DNA of 64,000 nucleotides. Source: Styela clava (lineage: Eukaryota > Chordata > Ascidiacea > Stolidobranchia > Styelidae). The DNA lies in contig NC_135251.1 of the NCBI RefSeq assembly GCF_964204865.1, positions 26,908,001 through 26,972,000 of the forward strand, in the 5' to 3' direction. A program made the position numbers and the translations under genes. The notes under the pieces are model-generated. The model did no database searches, was not told the DNA's origin, and saw only the letters and a list, made by a program, of their open reading frames with translations. Below are positions 49,041 to 61,114 of the stretch, one piece after another (within the stretch, counting starts at the first letter, position 1; the number at the start of each line of letters is the position of its first letter).

Positions 49041-52000
49041 CTATTTCGGATCTTTATTTTTCTTGATGGGAAACTCAGGAAAAATGATTTTTTCACCCTC
49101 GCATTCGTACATTAATCTCATAATCTCTATATCCCAAGATGTCGAAGTTCCTTCGGTTGCTGAGAATAAAAGGTCGCCATTGCCCTCTGGAGCCACTACA
49201 TACTGACTATTCGTGGTGGACTGTAAACTAACTCCACCTCCATAGGGATTGAGAGTAAAATTTCTGAAAAATGGAACATTTCAAAAACATTATTTATTAC
49301 AGTAATTAACAATACAACATTTGCAAAACCAATACCTCAAACTTGAAATTTGAACTTAAATTATAGTACATGTTTGGTATAAGTAAGCTTTTATTCAACC
49401 TGTACAATCCACAGAGAAAAAATCTAGAATATCGGTTAGAAACCGAAGACTTATCGGTCGAAGGTTAGGGGATCCCCCAAAACAGTGGTCTTACTCCATA
49501 GTGACACCGTGTGTCCCATCACTAATTAATTAATAACTCGCTAATTATACGACATAATCCATCCAAAATCAATAGGCTTCTGATCCGAGCTATGATGAAT
49601 GCACATGCAAAATTTGGAGCAGATTCAACCTCGTTTTCGTGAGATATCGCATGCATCTGACACACAGACATACAGACAAATACCTATCAACATACTTACC
49701 GATCTTAAGATCGATAAGTAACAACTAAAATATTCGTTTCCACCCTTTTTTAACTGTGATATTATTATATTACATGAGAATTTGTCTCAAAGGCGGTCCA
49801 AGTAGAATGAGAGACGTCTTTTTTCTGTAATACTACAAAGTTAAAATTGTGATTGATTGTTGCAACTTGCAAGATTACCTCACGTCATCTGTAACATTCA
49901 CGTGTACGGAGGGACTAACGGAATTCAAAACCTTTTGCTTAATCTTACAGACTTACACGCATACAAGTTTTTATGCACTGAAAATTCCACATTTATTCAT
50001 AATAAAACCCAAAAGCCTGAAATTGTCATTACTACGTGTATACTCCCATCTTATACTCTATAGCAAAAAGTTACAAGTAAATTAGGTTGTAAGCTAATAA
50101 TTACACTTTTCGATGCAATATATCGTTCACTGTTGTATTACTCACGCTGGCACAGTTCCAAATTGCAGAGTATCATCGGCATTTAAAGATCCAACCGCAA
50201 ACTGAACTTTCCTATCGTCAGTGGTAGATAAAGTCCAGTCCTGATCAGAACTGAGCTGTTGGACTTGAATTTGAGCATTCGCTGTCGCTCCATCACACAA
50301 CCATTTCTGAGAACTGTTCAATTGGTGAACTTGAACAGTGAATTGATCAATTATGCTGGAGAAAATATAAAAACTCTAAATTTTATTCATGTGAAAACAA
50401 TTTTCATCTGTGCCAGTGTTATTTTTTTACGAAATGTCCTGAATGATGTTTGCGCTAATGATAAACCGCATGCTCATCGGCAACAGTTACATAAAATCAC
50501 ATTTCACGTTAATCATTAAAATCGAGCGTGACAGTAAACTCCTTTCGTGAACAAATGATCAGAACCTTCACCATCTTGTCCAATTATGGATCAACTAATT
50601 TGCAGTATAAAAAAAACACACCAGACATGGTCGCGTAGAGTTCCGGTTTCAATTTAAAAACGAAAAACTAAATTTTCCTTTAAATATACATTGTGCAGTG
50701 CAGATGACACACTGCCAAAAATAATAGATTCTTAGACACCAATTGGGTAATTTCAATATTCGAGCACAACTACACAAGGTCTTACTTAAATAAAATAATT
50801 TTAGGCTCTGGACAAATTCGGGCCTTACAAATAGTTAAAAATGAATACTAACGAATCAATCAATTCAAATGATGGAGAAAGGAACCAGTGTATTGCAGAG
50901 GTTGGACTCTCGGTTGTCACCATTTCCAACTTTCCTCCGTTATTATACAGATATCTGTTTGTTGTATTTTCAGCTCGCAGAAACAGCCCGCGTTTAGGTT
51001 GAAGAAGCATCGAAAAATATCTTTAAAAAATAAAACCTGTTAGGTTGTATCGCAATTGATAGTGATATATCGAATGTGAGGAGATAATAGATTGAATACC
51101 AAATACACTGCAGGTTTGACATGCAGACTACAGTCAGTCAAGATCTACATTCAGGGTCGATTTTCTCAATTCGAGGTTGAGAGGCGAAACGAAAAAAACA
51201 TCGTTCATGTTTCACTATCTGGTAATTGTGATACGTAGCTTTTTCTACCGTTGACAGCAGCGTTTATTGGGACATTAGTAATAACAGCATTAGCTACGTA
51301 GATTAGATAATACAGCATATGTATGGTTTGGGTATTTAATTCTCCCATTCAAAAATGGCCCAACGTTTTTGATTTGGCCGTGAAAAGTGTTTGAAAACAG
51401 TAACATACGCTAAGTTATTATCTTAGTAATTGTAGTATAATTCGTATAACAATTTTCTTTCTGGCTGTAGTTCTATTCGGAAAATAAAAGTATTATTCCA
51501 ATGGACTCAGATCAGCTCATTTCCGCAAAATCATTGTATTTGCGTCAGATTAGGCTATTGTTTTGGCAATAGGAATGCGAAACTGCACGATCACGATATT
51601 TGGCATAAAGTAGCGTCTTCGTGTACATGAACCAAACGTTGGGAAACAATATTATAACGAGAATATCGATCGGAGACCAAAGACTTATCGATCGAAAGTT
51701 AGGGAATCCCCCAAAACAGGAACTGCGATTTCGATTCATCCGATCTTACTTCATAGCGAAACCGTGTGTCTCATTACTAATTAATTACTAACTCGCTAAT
51801 TATACGACATAATTCATCCAAAATCAATAGGCTTCTGGTCCGAGATATGCTGAACGCACATGCAAAATTTGGGCAGATTTAACCTCGCTTCCGTGAGATA
51901 TCGCGTGTATCTAACAGACAGACAGACAAACAAACATCAACATACTCACCGATCAAGATCGATAAGTAACAATATTAAATAATTTCAATCATTGGAATGA

Positions 52001-52504
52001 GTCAATACTATTTTTTTCACATAAGTCCAGTTTACAACATCTTAGATGGTGGATGTGATTATGGGGAAAAGGTGTAAACATGTATATATATTTCCTCAGT
52101 GAATGTTATCGCAACCATACAACTACACTATCAGTTATTTGCAGAGTATATCAATGAAAGTCATATTTATCTCCTCACCTCCCCTTCCCGTTATCGTCCG
52201 CGATATCGTCATCATATTCAAGTGTAACATCGTTGTTGCTCTCGTTGAACGTGACGTACATTTTCTTATTATTCTCTGACATAATATAAAAACTCCACAA
52301 CAATTTATCGTTAGGTCTCTCCAATCTCCAGCCTTCAACACCTTCGGGACTTAGTTGAACGGGAATATTGTCATGTAAAGATCGGTTGCTGGAAATCCAT
52401 TTTTGGCCTTCCTTGTCCGCTAATTCGAGTTTAGCATAATTCAGGCAATCTTTATTTTTCTTCTTCTTGGATTGTATGGGAATGCATCCACAGAATGTCG
52501 ACAT
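49041..52504 (-). CDS. Paralogue E, most divergent intact member (308 aa)
   Basis: Exons in transcript order: 52504-52179, 51020-50853 (168 nt), 50355-50146 (210 nt), 49263-49041, stop TAG. Donors GTGAGG, GTTAGT and GTGAGT; all introns phase 2. The start ATG at 52504 gives MSTFCGCIPIQS followed by a lysine run (KKKK), unlike the other copies; a Cys pair plus basic run could be a membrane-anchoring N-terminus, but this is a guess. Modules: QKWISSN, WRLE, LWSFY, KKMYVTF; GLFLRAEN, RYLYN, GKLEM, WFLSPSF; QKWLCD, QVQQ, DWTL, LNADDTLQFG; QYVVAP, GNGDLLF, SWDI, ending KNKDPK. Introns 1 and 3 each contain a copy of a dispersed repeat. It stands about 20 kb from D beyond the transposon block. Family unrecognised. 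Confidence 0.82.
49430..49722. repeat. Dispersed repeat in intron 3 of gene E
   Basis: Contains CGAAGACTTATCG, TAATTAATTAATAACTCGCT, a run of CAGACA units and a palindromic tail ACCGATCTTAAGATCGATAAG. Related copies: 51650-51971, 62520-62790, 63405-63584 and 63913-64000. Confidence 0.75.
51650..51971. repeat. Dispersed repeat in intron 1 of gene E
   Basis: Same family and orientation as 49430-49722 (GACCAAAGACTTATCGATCG ... CACCGATCAAGATCGATAAG). No open frame; class not identified. Confidence 0.75.
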
Positions 52505-54565
52505 TATTTTATTATTGTTTTACTTAGGAAATAAAAATTGTAATGGTAGAATATCCGGTTTTAATAGATAAATACAAATGTGCGTACTTTGTTGATAACA
52601 CTCTGGAAACGCAGACAATACCAATTTTACGATGTGAGATATTAGATAATAATTCTTGTTCCGAAGTTTTATATTAATGAAGTATCTTCAATTTTTGATA
52701 ATTCAAAGGTCCCTCGGGCAATGCGGAATAGCTCGTTTTGAAATATATGAATTAGGTTTCAGAGGTTATGACTATGAGTCATTATCGCTATTTATATTTT
52801 CCTGGTACGGAGAGGAAAGTGCTCACGGTGGGTGACTAATACCGGCATTATAATACTAAATGTACATTGTGTGAAATCATACTCTATTTCCATTTCAATA
52901 TTGTCAACAACTACGGGGTCTTGTACTGAATACATGTAACCATCATCACGTTTCCTTACCTTCCCCTTCTCTTTTATGAAAAATGCCAGTTGAATTACCA
53001 TTGCGCTTTATAGACAAATTATTACAGATCGTTCGCACATTTGTTTCACTTATTAGGCATTTAATTCAGAAAAAACTTGCGGTTCTAATACTATAACGAA
53101 AACTGAAAGTACAATCTCAGCTCCCTTTATCTCAACTATTCGTTTTACAGAATATTTTCTTATGCACGTATTGAAACCAACGCCAATCAGTTCCGCTTGG
53201 CGCAAGCGCCGGAATGCCTACTGGCGTGTTCTGAACAGCAATGCCGCAGTTTATATATCTTCAATCGTTACGCACTATGAGCGGTGCAATTTTAAGGAGA
53301 AAAGCACTTCTAGTCAATAAATTGGCAGTGATCGTGTAATCACATTGCCGATGCCCATTTATGGATATATTCTGTGACGAATAATTCCTCATCTTATGGT
53401 GAATTACGGCATATTATTTATAATATGTGCTGATAAAAGTCTCACAAACTCTAGAAAAATCGAGTATTTTAACTCAATCGTGCTTTACAATTTCTAGTAA
53501 TAATCCTTTATTTGCTCAACATCATTTTCTATCATGATATATAAGACATGGACTACAACATATTTTCAGTAGAAGTGCTTCGCAACACACTGATACAGAA
53601 CTTTCGGCAGACTGCAGGGTTTAAAATTGACAATAACTTGCACAACATCAGTAACTCAGTTGAAATCTGACTGATGAAACTTATGTTTATTTTTGGTGTT
53701 TTGCGTGTAATAGCAACGGTTAATCTGTTTCAATAATATTTGTGACGATGTAACTCTCGAAGAAAATCAAAGATTTTATTCGAGCGCTTCAAATAAAATG
53801 ATTTCATTAATCACGAACTGAAGAATATTATATATAAATCATAACAAAGCATGCGGTGAAAAAATTTGATCTTTTGTGAAATATATGACAGTAATATGAC
53901 AACTATTTCTTGTAGTTCAACCTAATTTTATCATAGTATTAAAAAAGGAATAAATGATATAAACATACAATGTTAACAATTTTCAAAAGAGAGCTATAAA
54001 AGTAAAATTGTCGTGTAGATTAGTGAGTAATGGGGGAATTTGAAGACGTGAGGAGAGATTTCGAAATCAACTCGAACAAAATCTCATTTTCTCATTTTGT
54101 TGTTGGTTTCGCATCAGCGTACTTTCCACCGCCTATTTTAGTTCATGTTTTATTATCTGCGACGTAAGTAATGATGTAAAGAGAGAGATAAAATACCATT
54201 CTCCCAATTTAACTTGTGGGTAATATGCCACGGGGAATTTCTTAGTTGAGTAAACACTAAACTATGTGATCATAAAGATTACATCATGACTGAAAACTCC
54301 GCTTGTTAATGCCTTTTACTTCCGTACTAACAGTGTAGACTACTTTTGTGCATCGTAAGATTGATATTATATGGCAATTACTATTATTAATATATTGCAA
54401 TTTTACCTGTTTCAATTTTTTCACTTATTATGCATTCTTCTTGTCAATAGACACGTGCTTGCACATAGCTTAAATAATTTCAAAACCTAATAATCGTTCG
54501 CATTGCCAACTCAGCAGCAAAAAAAAAGATTCTGAAAGAGATATGTCCGAAACAATTTGGTGTGG
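52505..54565. other. Gene-poor stretch above gene E
   Basis: The promoter of E should lie near 52505-52650, but no motif can be assigned. I see no exon, RNA gene or clear repeat end in the rest. Confidence 0.4.
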
Positions 54566-54573
54566 ATTTAATT

Positions 54574-55764
54574 TAATGGTTTCCAAACTCGGGGTAACGC
54601 GCCGAACATATTCAACTACTTGGTCAGGTTCCACTTTATCGGACTGGAACAGGATTTATTTGTTGCAAAATATGTCATCAACATTGTTTCTTCATATTGC
54701 GTACATGATAAAGGAATTGCCTTCGTTTCGCACAAGCAAATACGGCTTTAACGTTTATACGGACTGCGACAACAATGCTAAAGCCTCATTTACTATATGC
54801 ACATAAAGGTGAAAAGTATCGGAAACGACTGCGTTGGGCTCGTTAAAGACCTTATTTACTTTGTAGAATAACGATTTGTGTGTTTAGCATAACGGGAACA
54901 TAGTTACTGTCTAGACTGGGGTCGCGGACGTAAAAATTTAATATCTCTAATGCAATTACAATATAGTATAGGTATTCAAAAAGAAATATTAATTTTTGTG
55001 ATAGCAAATACGCGTTTGTCATATTTTTCGTGAAATATTTAAGATACCTATGAAATGTAGCGAACGATTGTAGTTTTTCAAGCAAGTACATATGCAAAAA
55101 GTAATTTCGCTATACTGAGCTTCTATGTAAATTCATCTGGACAAAACCGGATTGTTTCGCGAATAAAATGCGGCGATAATGCATATTTACGCCAATTAAA
55201 TTTCGGGAACATGCAGTTTGCGCGAATCGATTTTGATAAGTATTCAATTTTGGGGATTTAATTGGTTCCATTAGATATGAACCCATCGTACAGTTGAATC
55301 CACGACAAATGCACCTGCATACTATTGCACCTATGGAAATTTGCACCTACGTATATTTGAACCCATACTAACCCTAACCCATGGATTTTAGCACCCGCAT
55401 ATAGATTGAACCCGCGGATATACGGGTGCAAATGTATGGGTTCAAATGTACGTGAATTCAAATGTGCACCGATTCAATTATATATACGTACTGTTTGCGT
55501 TATGCACTGCCTACCGTATTTCTTTCAATTTCAATGAAAATTATAGTATTTTGTTTTGATCGCCGTCAACGTTGAAAATACAGACTCGCATAGATACGTT
55601 GAGGCGAAGGGCAGAAGTACAGTTACTGCTAAATCAGATAATGTTGGAAATTCTGTTCTACCACTAAGCTGAAGCATTTTTATAGAGAATTCAAGGCTCA
55701 AGTCGCACGTTAGAATCAGAAGGTAGATCAGCAAATTTTTCCGGGTATTCAGTGCGCGACTCAT
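54574..55764 (-). mobile_element. hAT element relic
   Basis: The 54574-54605 strand (TGGTTTCCAAACTCGGGGTA) resembles a hAT end. On the minus strand 55700-55531 reads FPTLSDLA, FASTYLCESVFSTL and IKTKYYN, the dimerisation domain at the C-terminus of hAT transposases; the relative order (C-terminus near the 54.57 kb end) fits one element. The transposase upstream of this is not readable, and a MITE interrupts it at 55264-55470. Confidence 0.65.
55264..55470. mobile_element. 207-bp MITE, relative of 22832-23041
   Basis: Starts GGTTCC and ends GCACC, with internal inverted motifs (TTTGAACCCATA / ATGGGTTCAAATGTA). Flanked by GATTTAATT (55255-55263) and GATTCAATT (55471-55479), a 9-bp duplication with one mismatch. 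Confidence 0.82.
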
Positions 55765-55895
55765 AACGACTCTTACTGAAGTTAATACCTTTCATATAGC
55801 ATCCTGTATAACTGCATTTAGATCAGGAGAATTTCGTTAGCTACTGGGGCCTTCGATGAATCATACAGTGGTTAAAAGTAATAGGTGTATCACTT

Positions 55896-56050
55896 ACAGA
55901 TTGCATTCCCGCATGAAATCCGGCTGCAAATAATGTTATTGCTACTGCTCCGTCGTTACACATGTCAGTACGCAGGAAACTTTCGCTATATATTCTTTTT
56001 AGTATGCCGACTATTTGTTTTCTCATTGTACTCGCGCCTATTCGATTCAC
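55896..56050 (-). other. Possible isolated coding exon
   Basis: The minus strand has a frame reading RTDMCNDGAVAIT and FAAGFHAGMQS that runs into a consensus donor, GTAAGT, at about 55895. The acceptor side is unclear: the best candidate (TTTCTGCAG near 56090) is followed at once by an in-frame TAG. No partner exon was found. It could be chance or a fragment of another gene. Confidence 0.2.
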
Positions 56051-57104
56051 AAATCGTTGTCGTATTTGCCTCTACTTCTGCAGAAACCACATCGACGGTT
56101 TCATCTTTTTAACCATCTATCCATTCATTCCGTTAAATTTACCTTTTCAGTATTTAGCCTGCAATATTATTTACCAGGCATAATAAAATGATAAAGCGAC
56201 GAAACAAAAAGAAAGGCGGTTAAATCCTAATTTATATTTGATGTCGTGGCATATCTGTCATTAAGATTTCCGCAGCACCAGAAAAGTGATATAAATAACG
56301 ATGTCTGGCCACCGATGGCATGGTAGTAATTCGGCATTGTTACTCAATCTTCATCGTCAATGATCAAATTTGCATAACGATCGGAGTCGTTATTGCGCGC
56401 CGCTTCTATAATTTCATGTCTCCAAATTGTAAGATTTACATTAGTTTTAGTAATTGTGTTTGAAACGAAAGTCCAAGAATATTGCGACCACTAAAATTCG
56501 TCATATCCGACATATATCACACGAACCCTGGACAGACGAAAATATACAAAAATATTCATATTTGTGTTAGTGTGCTGCAAGACTTAAGATTGTCTTCTTC
56601 GTTTTTATTATTTTGTAAATAGTAATTTTGAATATCAGATTGTTCAATATTGACACTTCGCGTGAATATCATATTCTTCGAAGTAAAATCTGCGTTGATG
56701 CCAAGGGAGAAAAAATACAACAAATTGTTCAAAAACGGTACTCTTGGTGAGTCGCAGACAATGTCGCTTGCTATTAATGAAGAACAAATTCCATACATGT
56801 TATGGAAAAACATTTGGGAGAGGATTTCTATAATGCTATGCTGTTTAAGCCGAGCAATTCAGGTGTCTGACTGACCACGTCTAATGACTAAAATGTTAGG
56901 TGCAAGTAGAGCAAGTCCTCAAACTCTCGGCAGTAACAATGAGGGATTTCGAAGAAAACTATAGAAGTAGGTTTTAAAATTGACAAAAAGCAATCTGCAA
57001 ATGTGAGGTTTTTATATTTACTATATTATATATTAATAAATGCAAAACTTCTGAATTTTTAGCTACGTCATCCAATTTCGGACCAAGCGTCACTAAGGGG
57101 TAAT
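56051..57104. other. No recognised content
   Basis: Short open stretches only (for example 56650-56874), without a family motif, splice context or repeat ends. Confidence 0.4.
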
Positions 57105-57380
57105 ATGTTCAGTTCTTGTGAATGCTTTGACAAGATGGTCACCAAGGTAGAAGACAAAATTGTGAATGAACCTGAAACGAGGGAATCGCAACACATGGAA
57201 CATTGTGATAACGAACCATATTTGGACGATGGCTTTAAAATCGGTACTGTCAATGAAGATAAATGGTTTTCAGATGAATTCATCAAGGAAAATCATACTG
57301 TTATAGGTAAAGCAGATGCATCACAATGTCACATTTGGCAAGGTAAAGATTGGGAAATGAATTGCCATGGATTTTCGGCG
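57105..57380 (+). pseudogene. Possible exon 1 of inverted paralogue F
   Basis: The frame opens MFSSCECFD, is acidic, and later reads FKIGTVNEDKWFSDEF then a W 24 residues on (HIW), the same spacing from the KW pair to the next W as in module 1 of B and E. It can be left at a phase-2 GT (GTAATA at 57381), 945 bp before the exon 2 relic, similar to intron 1 of E. The second half of module 1 is missing. Similarity is weak, so the assignment is tentative. Confidence 0.35.
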
Positions 57381-58324
57381 TAATAAGAAAATCTAAAAAA
57401 GTAGCAAAAGTAACAAAAATTAATATAAAAAAGCTTTTCAAATTATTTAATTGAATTTCAGAATTTATCAGACGTGTACTTACAGTCAATATGTAGTATC
57501 AAAGGAGTGTTTGATAGCATTACAGTAAGGCTAAAACAAAATAAGCATCTAATTTATTCGTTACTGATATAGGTTGAACGTTAGACCGACAAATGCGTCG
57601 TTCTAGGTTGTACATTATTTGATTATAAACCTTCCGTCCTTCCAAATGGATAGGTGGCTGGTTTGAAATTCAATGGTTTCGTCTTCAGCAGCTCCCGAGC
57701 CGCAATATCATCAAACTGTGCAGCTCGGGCTTCCTAGCCACTGAAGTTTTTGGTAAACGTGATAAAATATTCGGATTATTAAGAACTGGATCCGCTGAAA
57801 TTCTTCGGGAGTTCCGGGAGTAAGCTTGGTTCCAGTTCCAACAAGACGTCAGGGCTCCATGTCCCCACGCTCCGGCTCCAGAGTCCTGGGTTTATTGAGC
57901 AAAAACGGGTGTCTCAAACTTATGGAATAAAACATTACCTTGTCTACATTTCTCACTTGGTGCTACAATTCTGCTACGCATCAAAGCGCGATTTTTCAAA
58001 ACTGACCATAAAATTGCAATCGATCTAACAATGAAACGTACTTGGAAATTGTAATGCTTTTTCGATACTAAATTTATTGATGTTTAGTGATGTATATTCC
58101 CAAACCATATTACTTTAAAAGGCTGTTAGTAAAACTAGCTTGTTTTGAGTATATATGTATAGATCTGCTACATCTCAACAAGACGCATACTACCTTCAAG
58201 TATTATACATAAAAATGCGACCTTGTTGTATCCTGACAGAACTCCCAGTTTATTAATATTTCCCAATTTAATGTTTTCCAGTGCTACTACTATGTTGACT
58301 AAAATATTATTTCAATTTTGTCAG

Positions 58325-60054
58325 GCTATTCACGCTTTTGTTGCAAAATGACAGAGGCATGTTATTACGAGCAGGTGATCCAAATTAATAGGAACTGATG
58401 GAAGTATACTTGAAATGATGACACTGATAATCCGACTGCGGATATGCGATGGTTTATTACACCTTCGTTTAAACTTTAAACTATGCGAAAGGTAATGTTG
58501 TATCATAGCCTATTGATATTCAAAGGCAAACATCAAGCATTAGCAAGTACCCGAGATGAAAATCATCCACTGAATGTTCGCCTCACGGATAATATACATA
58601 TAGGATTTACAGATTTATCCCAGGGGAGGAGAAAAACGATCAGACGGCCTAATCATAATATGATAAACGCCGACCTCTGTCCATGTTGCCAGTCCATGTC
58701 GGGAATGTGGTTAGTCAGACAGTTCTTTGTTTCAGATGCATGGAACTCGATGATTGAGAAAGTCGTAACCGATCAGCGCTTACGTGAACCACCCTACGGC
58801 ACCGAGAAGCCAAGCAATCCTCGCGCAAATAATTATTCCCCATTCGAACCTGTGATCCCATGCCAGGTAATCAGAGGTTCGGTGGCGAGCGTATTCTTGA
58901 TGCTTAGCACGATGCGCCACGCCGACTAGCTGAGCTCATAACAATATATCAATAAGTAGGGTTTTAGGCTTATTGCGACTTTTACAGCCATGACTTACCT
59001 CTTACCTAAGAGCTTGGGACCTTGACTCGAGCAAACTTACATGAAACTACTTGTATATATTTTTGGTTGAGAGATATTAATTGTTAGAGCAAATATTTAA
59101 TTATAAAAGTGGGAAAGTTTGTAACCGTTCCATATTTAGGTTCAAATATATATTTACGGGGTTTCCTGAAACAAGACTCATAAATTTGTTCAATTACTTG
59201 AAACAAAAATGAAAAAATATATGTATATTTAATTTGGTGAACTAGAAAGGGATGCAGCGAAAAATCAAGGAAATTTCCATAGATGGCTGGGTGCGATTGA
59301 TTGACAATTTCGCGGGCAGTTTAGTTCACTGAAACTTTTTAGTATAGTCATACGCAAACAAGTTCAAACAAATTTAAACATTTACTTCATATTTAAAAAA
59401 GTGATCGAAAAATTCATGGATTCTGTTTTTTAAAGATAACCCTGTTTATATAATAAATAATTCTTGAAAACTGATAAAAGAAATTTTATATAGCTATATA
59501 TATATAGTATATATATATATATAAAATACCTTCAATTTAAATAATGCTTTGAATACAAATAAGGCTTTCATCGGATTTCACGATGCAAATAGTCAATAGC
59601 AATTGATAAAATGATTTGCCGATGTACCAGTGGTCGGCTATCCTGTTCAACAAGTACGAACCGATACTGTACAATCATGGACAATGGGAAGCGATGGTGT
59701 GAATATGGGGTTTTATTCTGGAAAATTAGCGGTATTATCTACTCTGCATTTTGGCTTACCAATCGAGTGAGTTAGAATACTTCTAATACATTGTTTTTAC
59801 ATTATAAAGATATAAGTTTGTGTAACGCACATGCAAAACAATCTTGCATTAAAACAGATACTTCTGCTTCCCGAATATTGGAGTAGGATACACATTGCAG
59901 AGCTTAGTTCATGGCAATTGTATTCGTGGTATGCCAACGGACGGAGACGACAACCGATAAACCCGATGCCACAATTTGGGAGCTACCAGCCACGTGTTTG
60001 GTATTTGAAACAACAATTGGTACAATCACCAACCTACCTATTCCAACGACGTGA
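58325..60054 (+). pseudogene. Inverted paralogue F, exons 2 to 4, inactivated
   Basis: Exon 2 relic 58325-about 58480: acceptor TTTTGTCAG, then a phase-2 start reading FTLLLQNDRGMLLRAGDPN, parallel to FSMLLQPKRGLFLRAEN in E; TAA and TAG follow, and after a shift NPTADMRWFITPSFKL is legible. Exon 3 relic 59564-59766: FTMQIVN, a one-base shift, then FADVPVVG, VQQV, SWT and TLHFGLP; the Trp of the conserved KW pair is TGA. Its donor GTGAGT is intact and in phase 2. Exon 4 relic 59858-60054: phase-2 start, FPNIGVGYTLQS, then after a shift DATIWEL and a stop at 60052-60054. Several stops and frameshifts make it a pseudogene. It is nearest to E. A SINE occupies intron 2. Confidence 0.8.
58620..58935 (-). 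mobile_element. tRNA-derived SINE in intron 2 of pseudogene F
   Basis: On the minus strand from about 58929: GTGGCGCATCGTGCTAAG fits an RNA polymerase III A box and GGTTCGAATGG, about 60 bases later, fits a B box (one or two departures from consensus). A non-tRNA body follows (CGGTGCCGTAGGG, CCCGACATGGACTGGC). A true tRNA gene is unlikely because the acceptor arms do not pair. The right boundary is approximate. Confidence 0.6.
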
Positions 60055-60605
60055 AAATGACTAAATTAGCCGAATAACAGTGAAGGCTTATAACCATTTA
60101 AATGTTTCATCATTTGTTTAGATTTTTTATAAAATGAAAGTCATGATTTTCCTAAGCATTTATTAATCGTGTTATTTAGGGCTATAGGCTATATATATAT
60201 ATATATATGGTATTTTTGTATATCGTGAGCTACCTCGAAGCCTCTTTTACAGATAAGTTTAAAGACTTGCTTTTCCTAAATATGATTTTCTTACAACCGA
60301 TATAATTGTAGCCCGTTGACTATTTTTTGATTTTAATTAAAACCATACCATTATATTCTATTTCTATTGTATAAGCTCCATCTATATGTTACAATCCAAG
60401 ATACTTGAAAGATTAGACGCGTCAAATATGCTTTGGCGGACCGAATTCGTAATGATGTAAAAGTCATTAAATCTTCGATACGTCTGTGATTTTTCATGAA
60501 ATTCGTGGCACTGCTTGAGAACGTTGAAGATATTGATGTGTTTCATCTAGAAATGAAATGTGTATTTGTAGCTATAACTGGACAAGTATATACTGATACT
60601 TGAGG
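60055..60605. other. Spacer, no recognised gene
   Basis: Contains a (TA)n run at 60190-60208. Nothing else identified. Confidence 0.4.
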
Positions 60606-61022
60606 AGCTGCTAATTTGGGAAAGATTACAGTTTTCCTACTTCAAGTTTGTTCCCACGGTACTGCTCGGTAATTAGTCAAAGTGGACCTGTGGATGTTTT
60701 AAATATTGCTTTTTTACCTTTCCCCTTAGATTACTGGACAATACCATTCAAACTTTCAACAGTTACGAAATTGAAGATAATCCTGAAATGATATTTCATT
60801 CACAATTTTTAAATGTAAACGCATCTAAACATAGCTCATTGTTAACTAAATTCTAAATTACTCGCAGGCCGATCTAATCTAACAAAATCTACATTCAATT
60901 GTAAAGTAGAATTGGACGGCGCAAAATAAAATAAACAATGAGCTCGATGACCCGATAGGGTTGGTAACGTGCCATACATATACTGCCAAGAATATGCATA
61001 TACCGCCAACTAGTATACATAT
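60606..61022 (+). repeat. 417-bp direct repeat, left copy
   Basis: Repeated at 61894-62310 with offset 1288 and only two differences noticed (GTCAAAGTGG/GTCAAAATGG and GAGCTCGATG/GAGCTCCATG). No coding frame. Together the copies bracket a short satellite. Confidence 0.93.
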
Positions 61023-61114
61023 ACAGCCAACCAAATATACATATTTATTACCAAGTCATATATAGCCAAACTCAATATACAAGTACGACCATTAAAATTA
61101 TGTAAAAATATTCC

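Noticed and set aside
58483..58929. 148-codon open frame on the plus strand
   Set aside because: It runs antisense through the tRNA-derived SINE and the decayed intron of pseudogene F; no family motif.
58840..58929. Candidate tRNA gene from A and B boxes
   Set aside because: Acceptor and anticodon arms do not fold convincingly and an unrelated body follows, so SINE is the better call.
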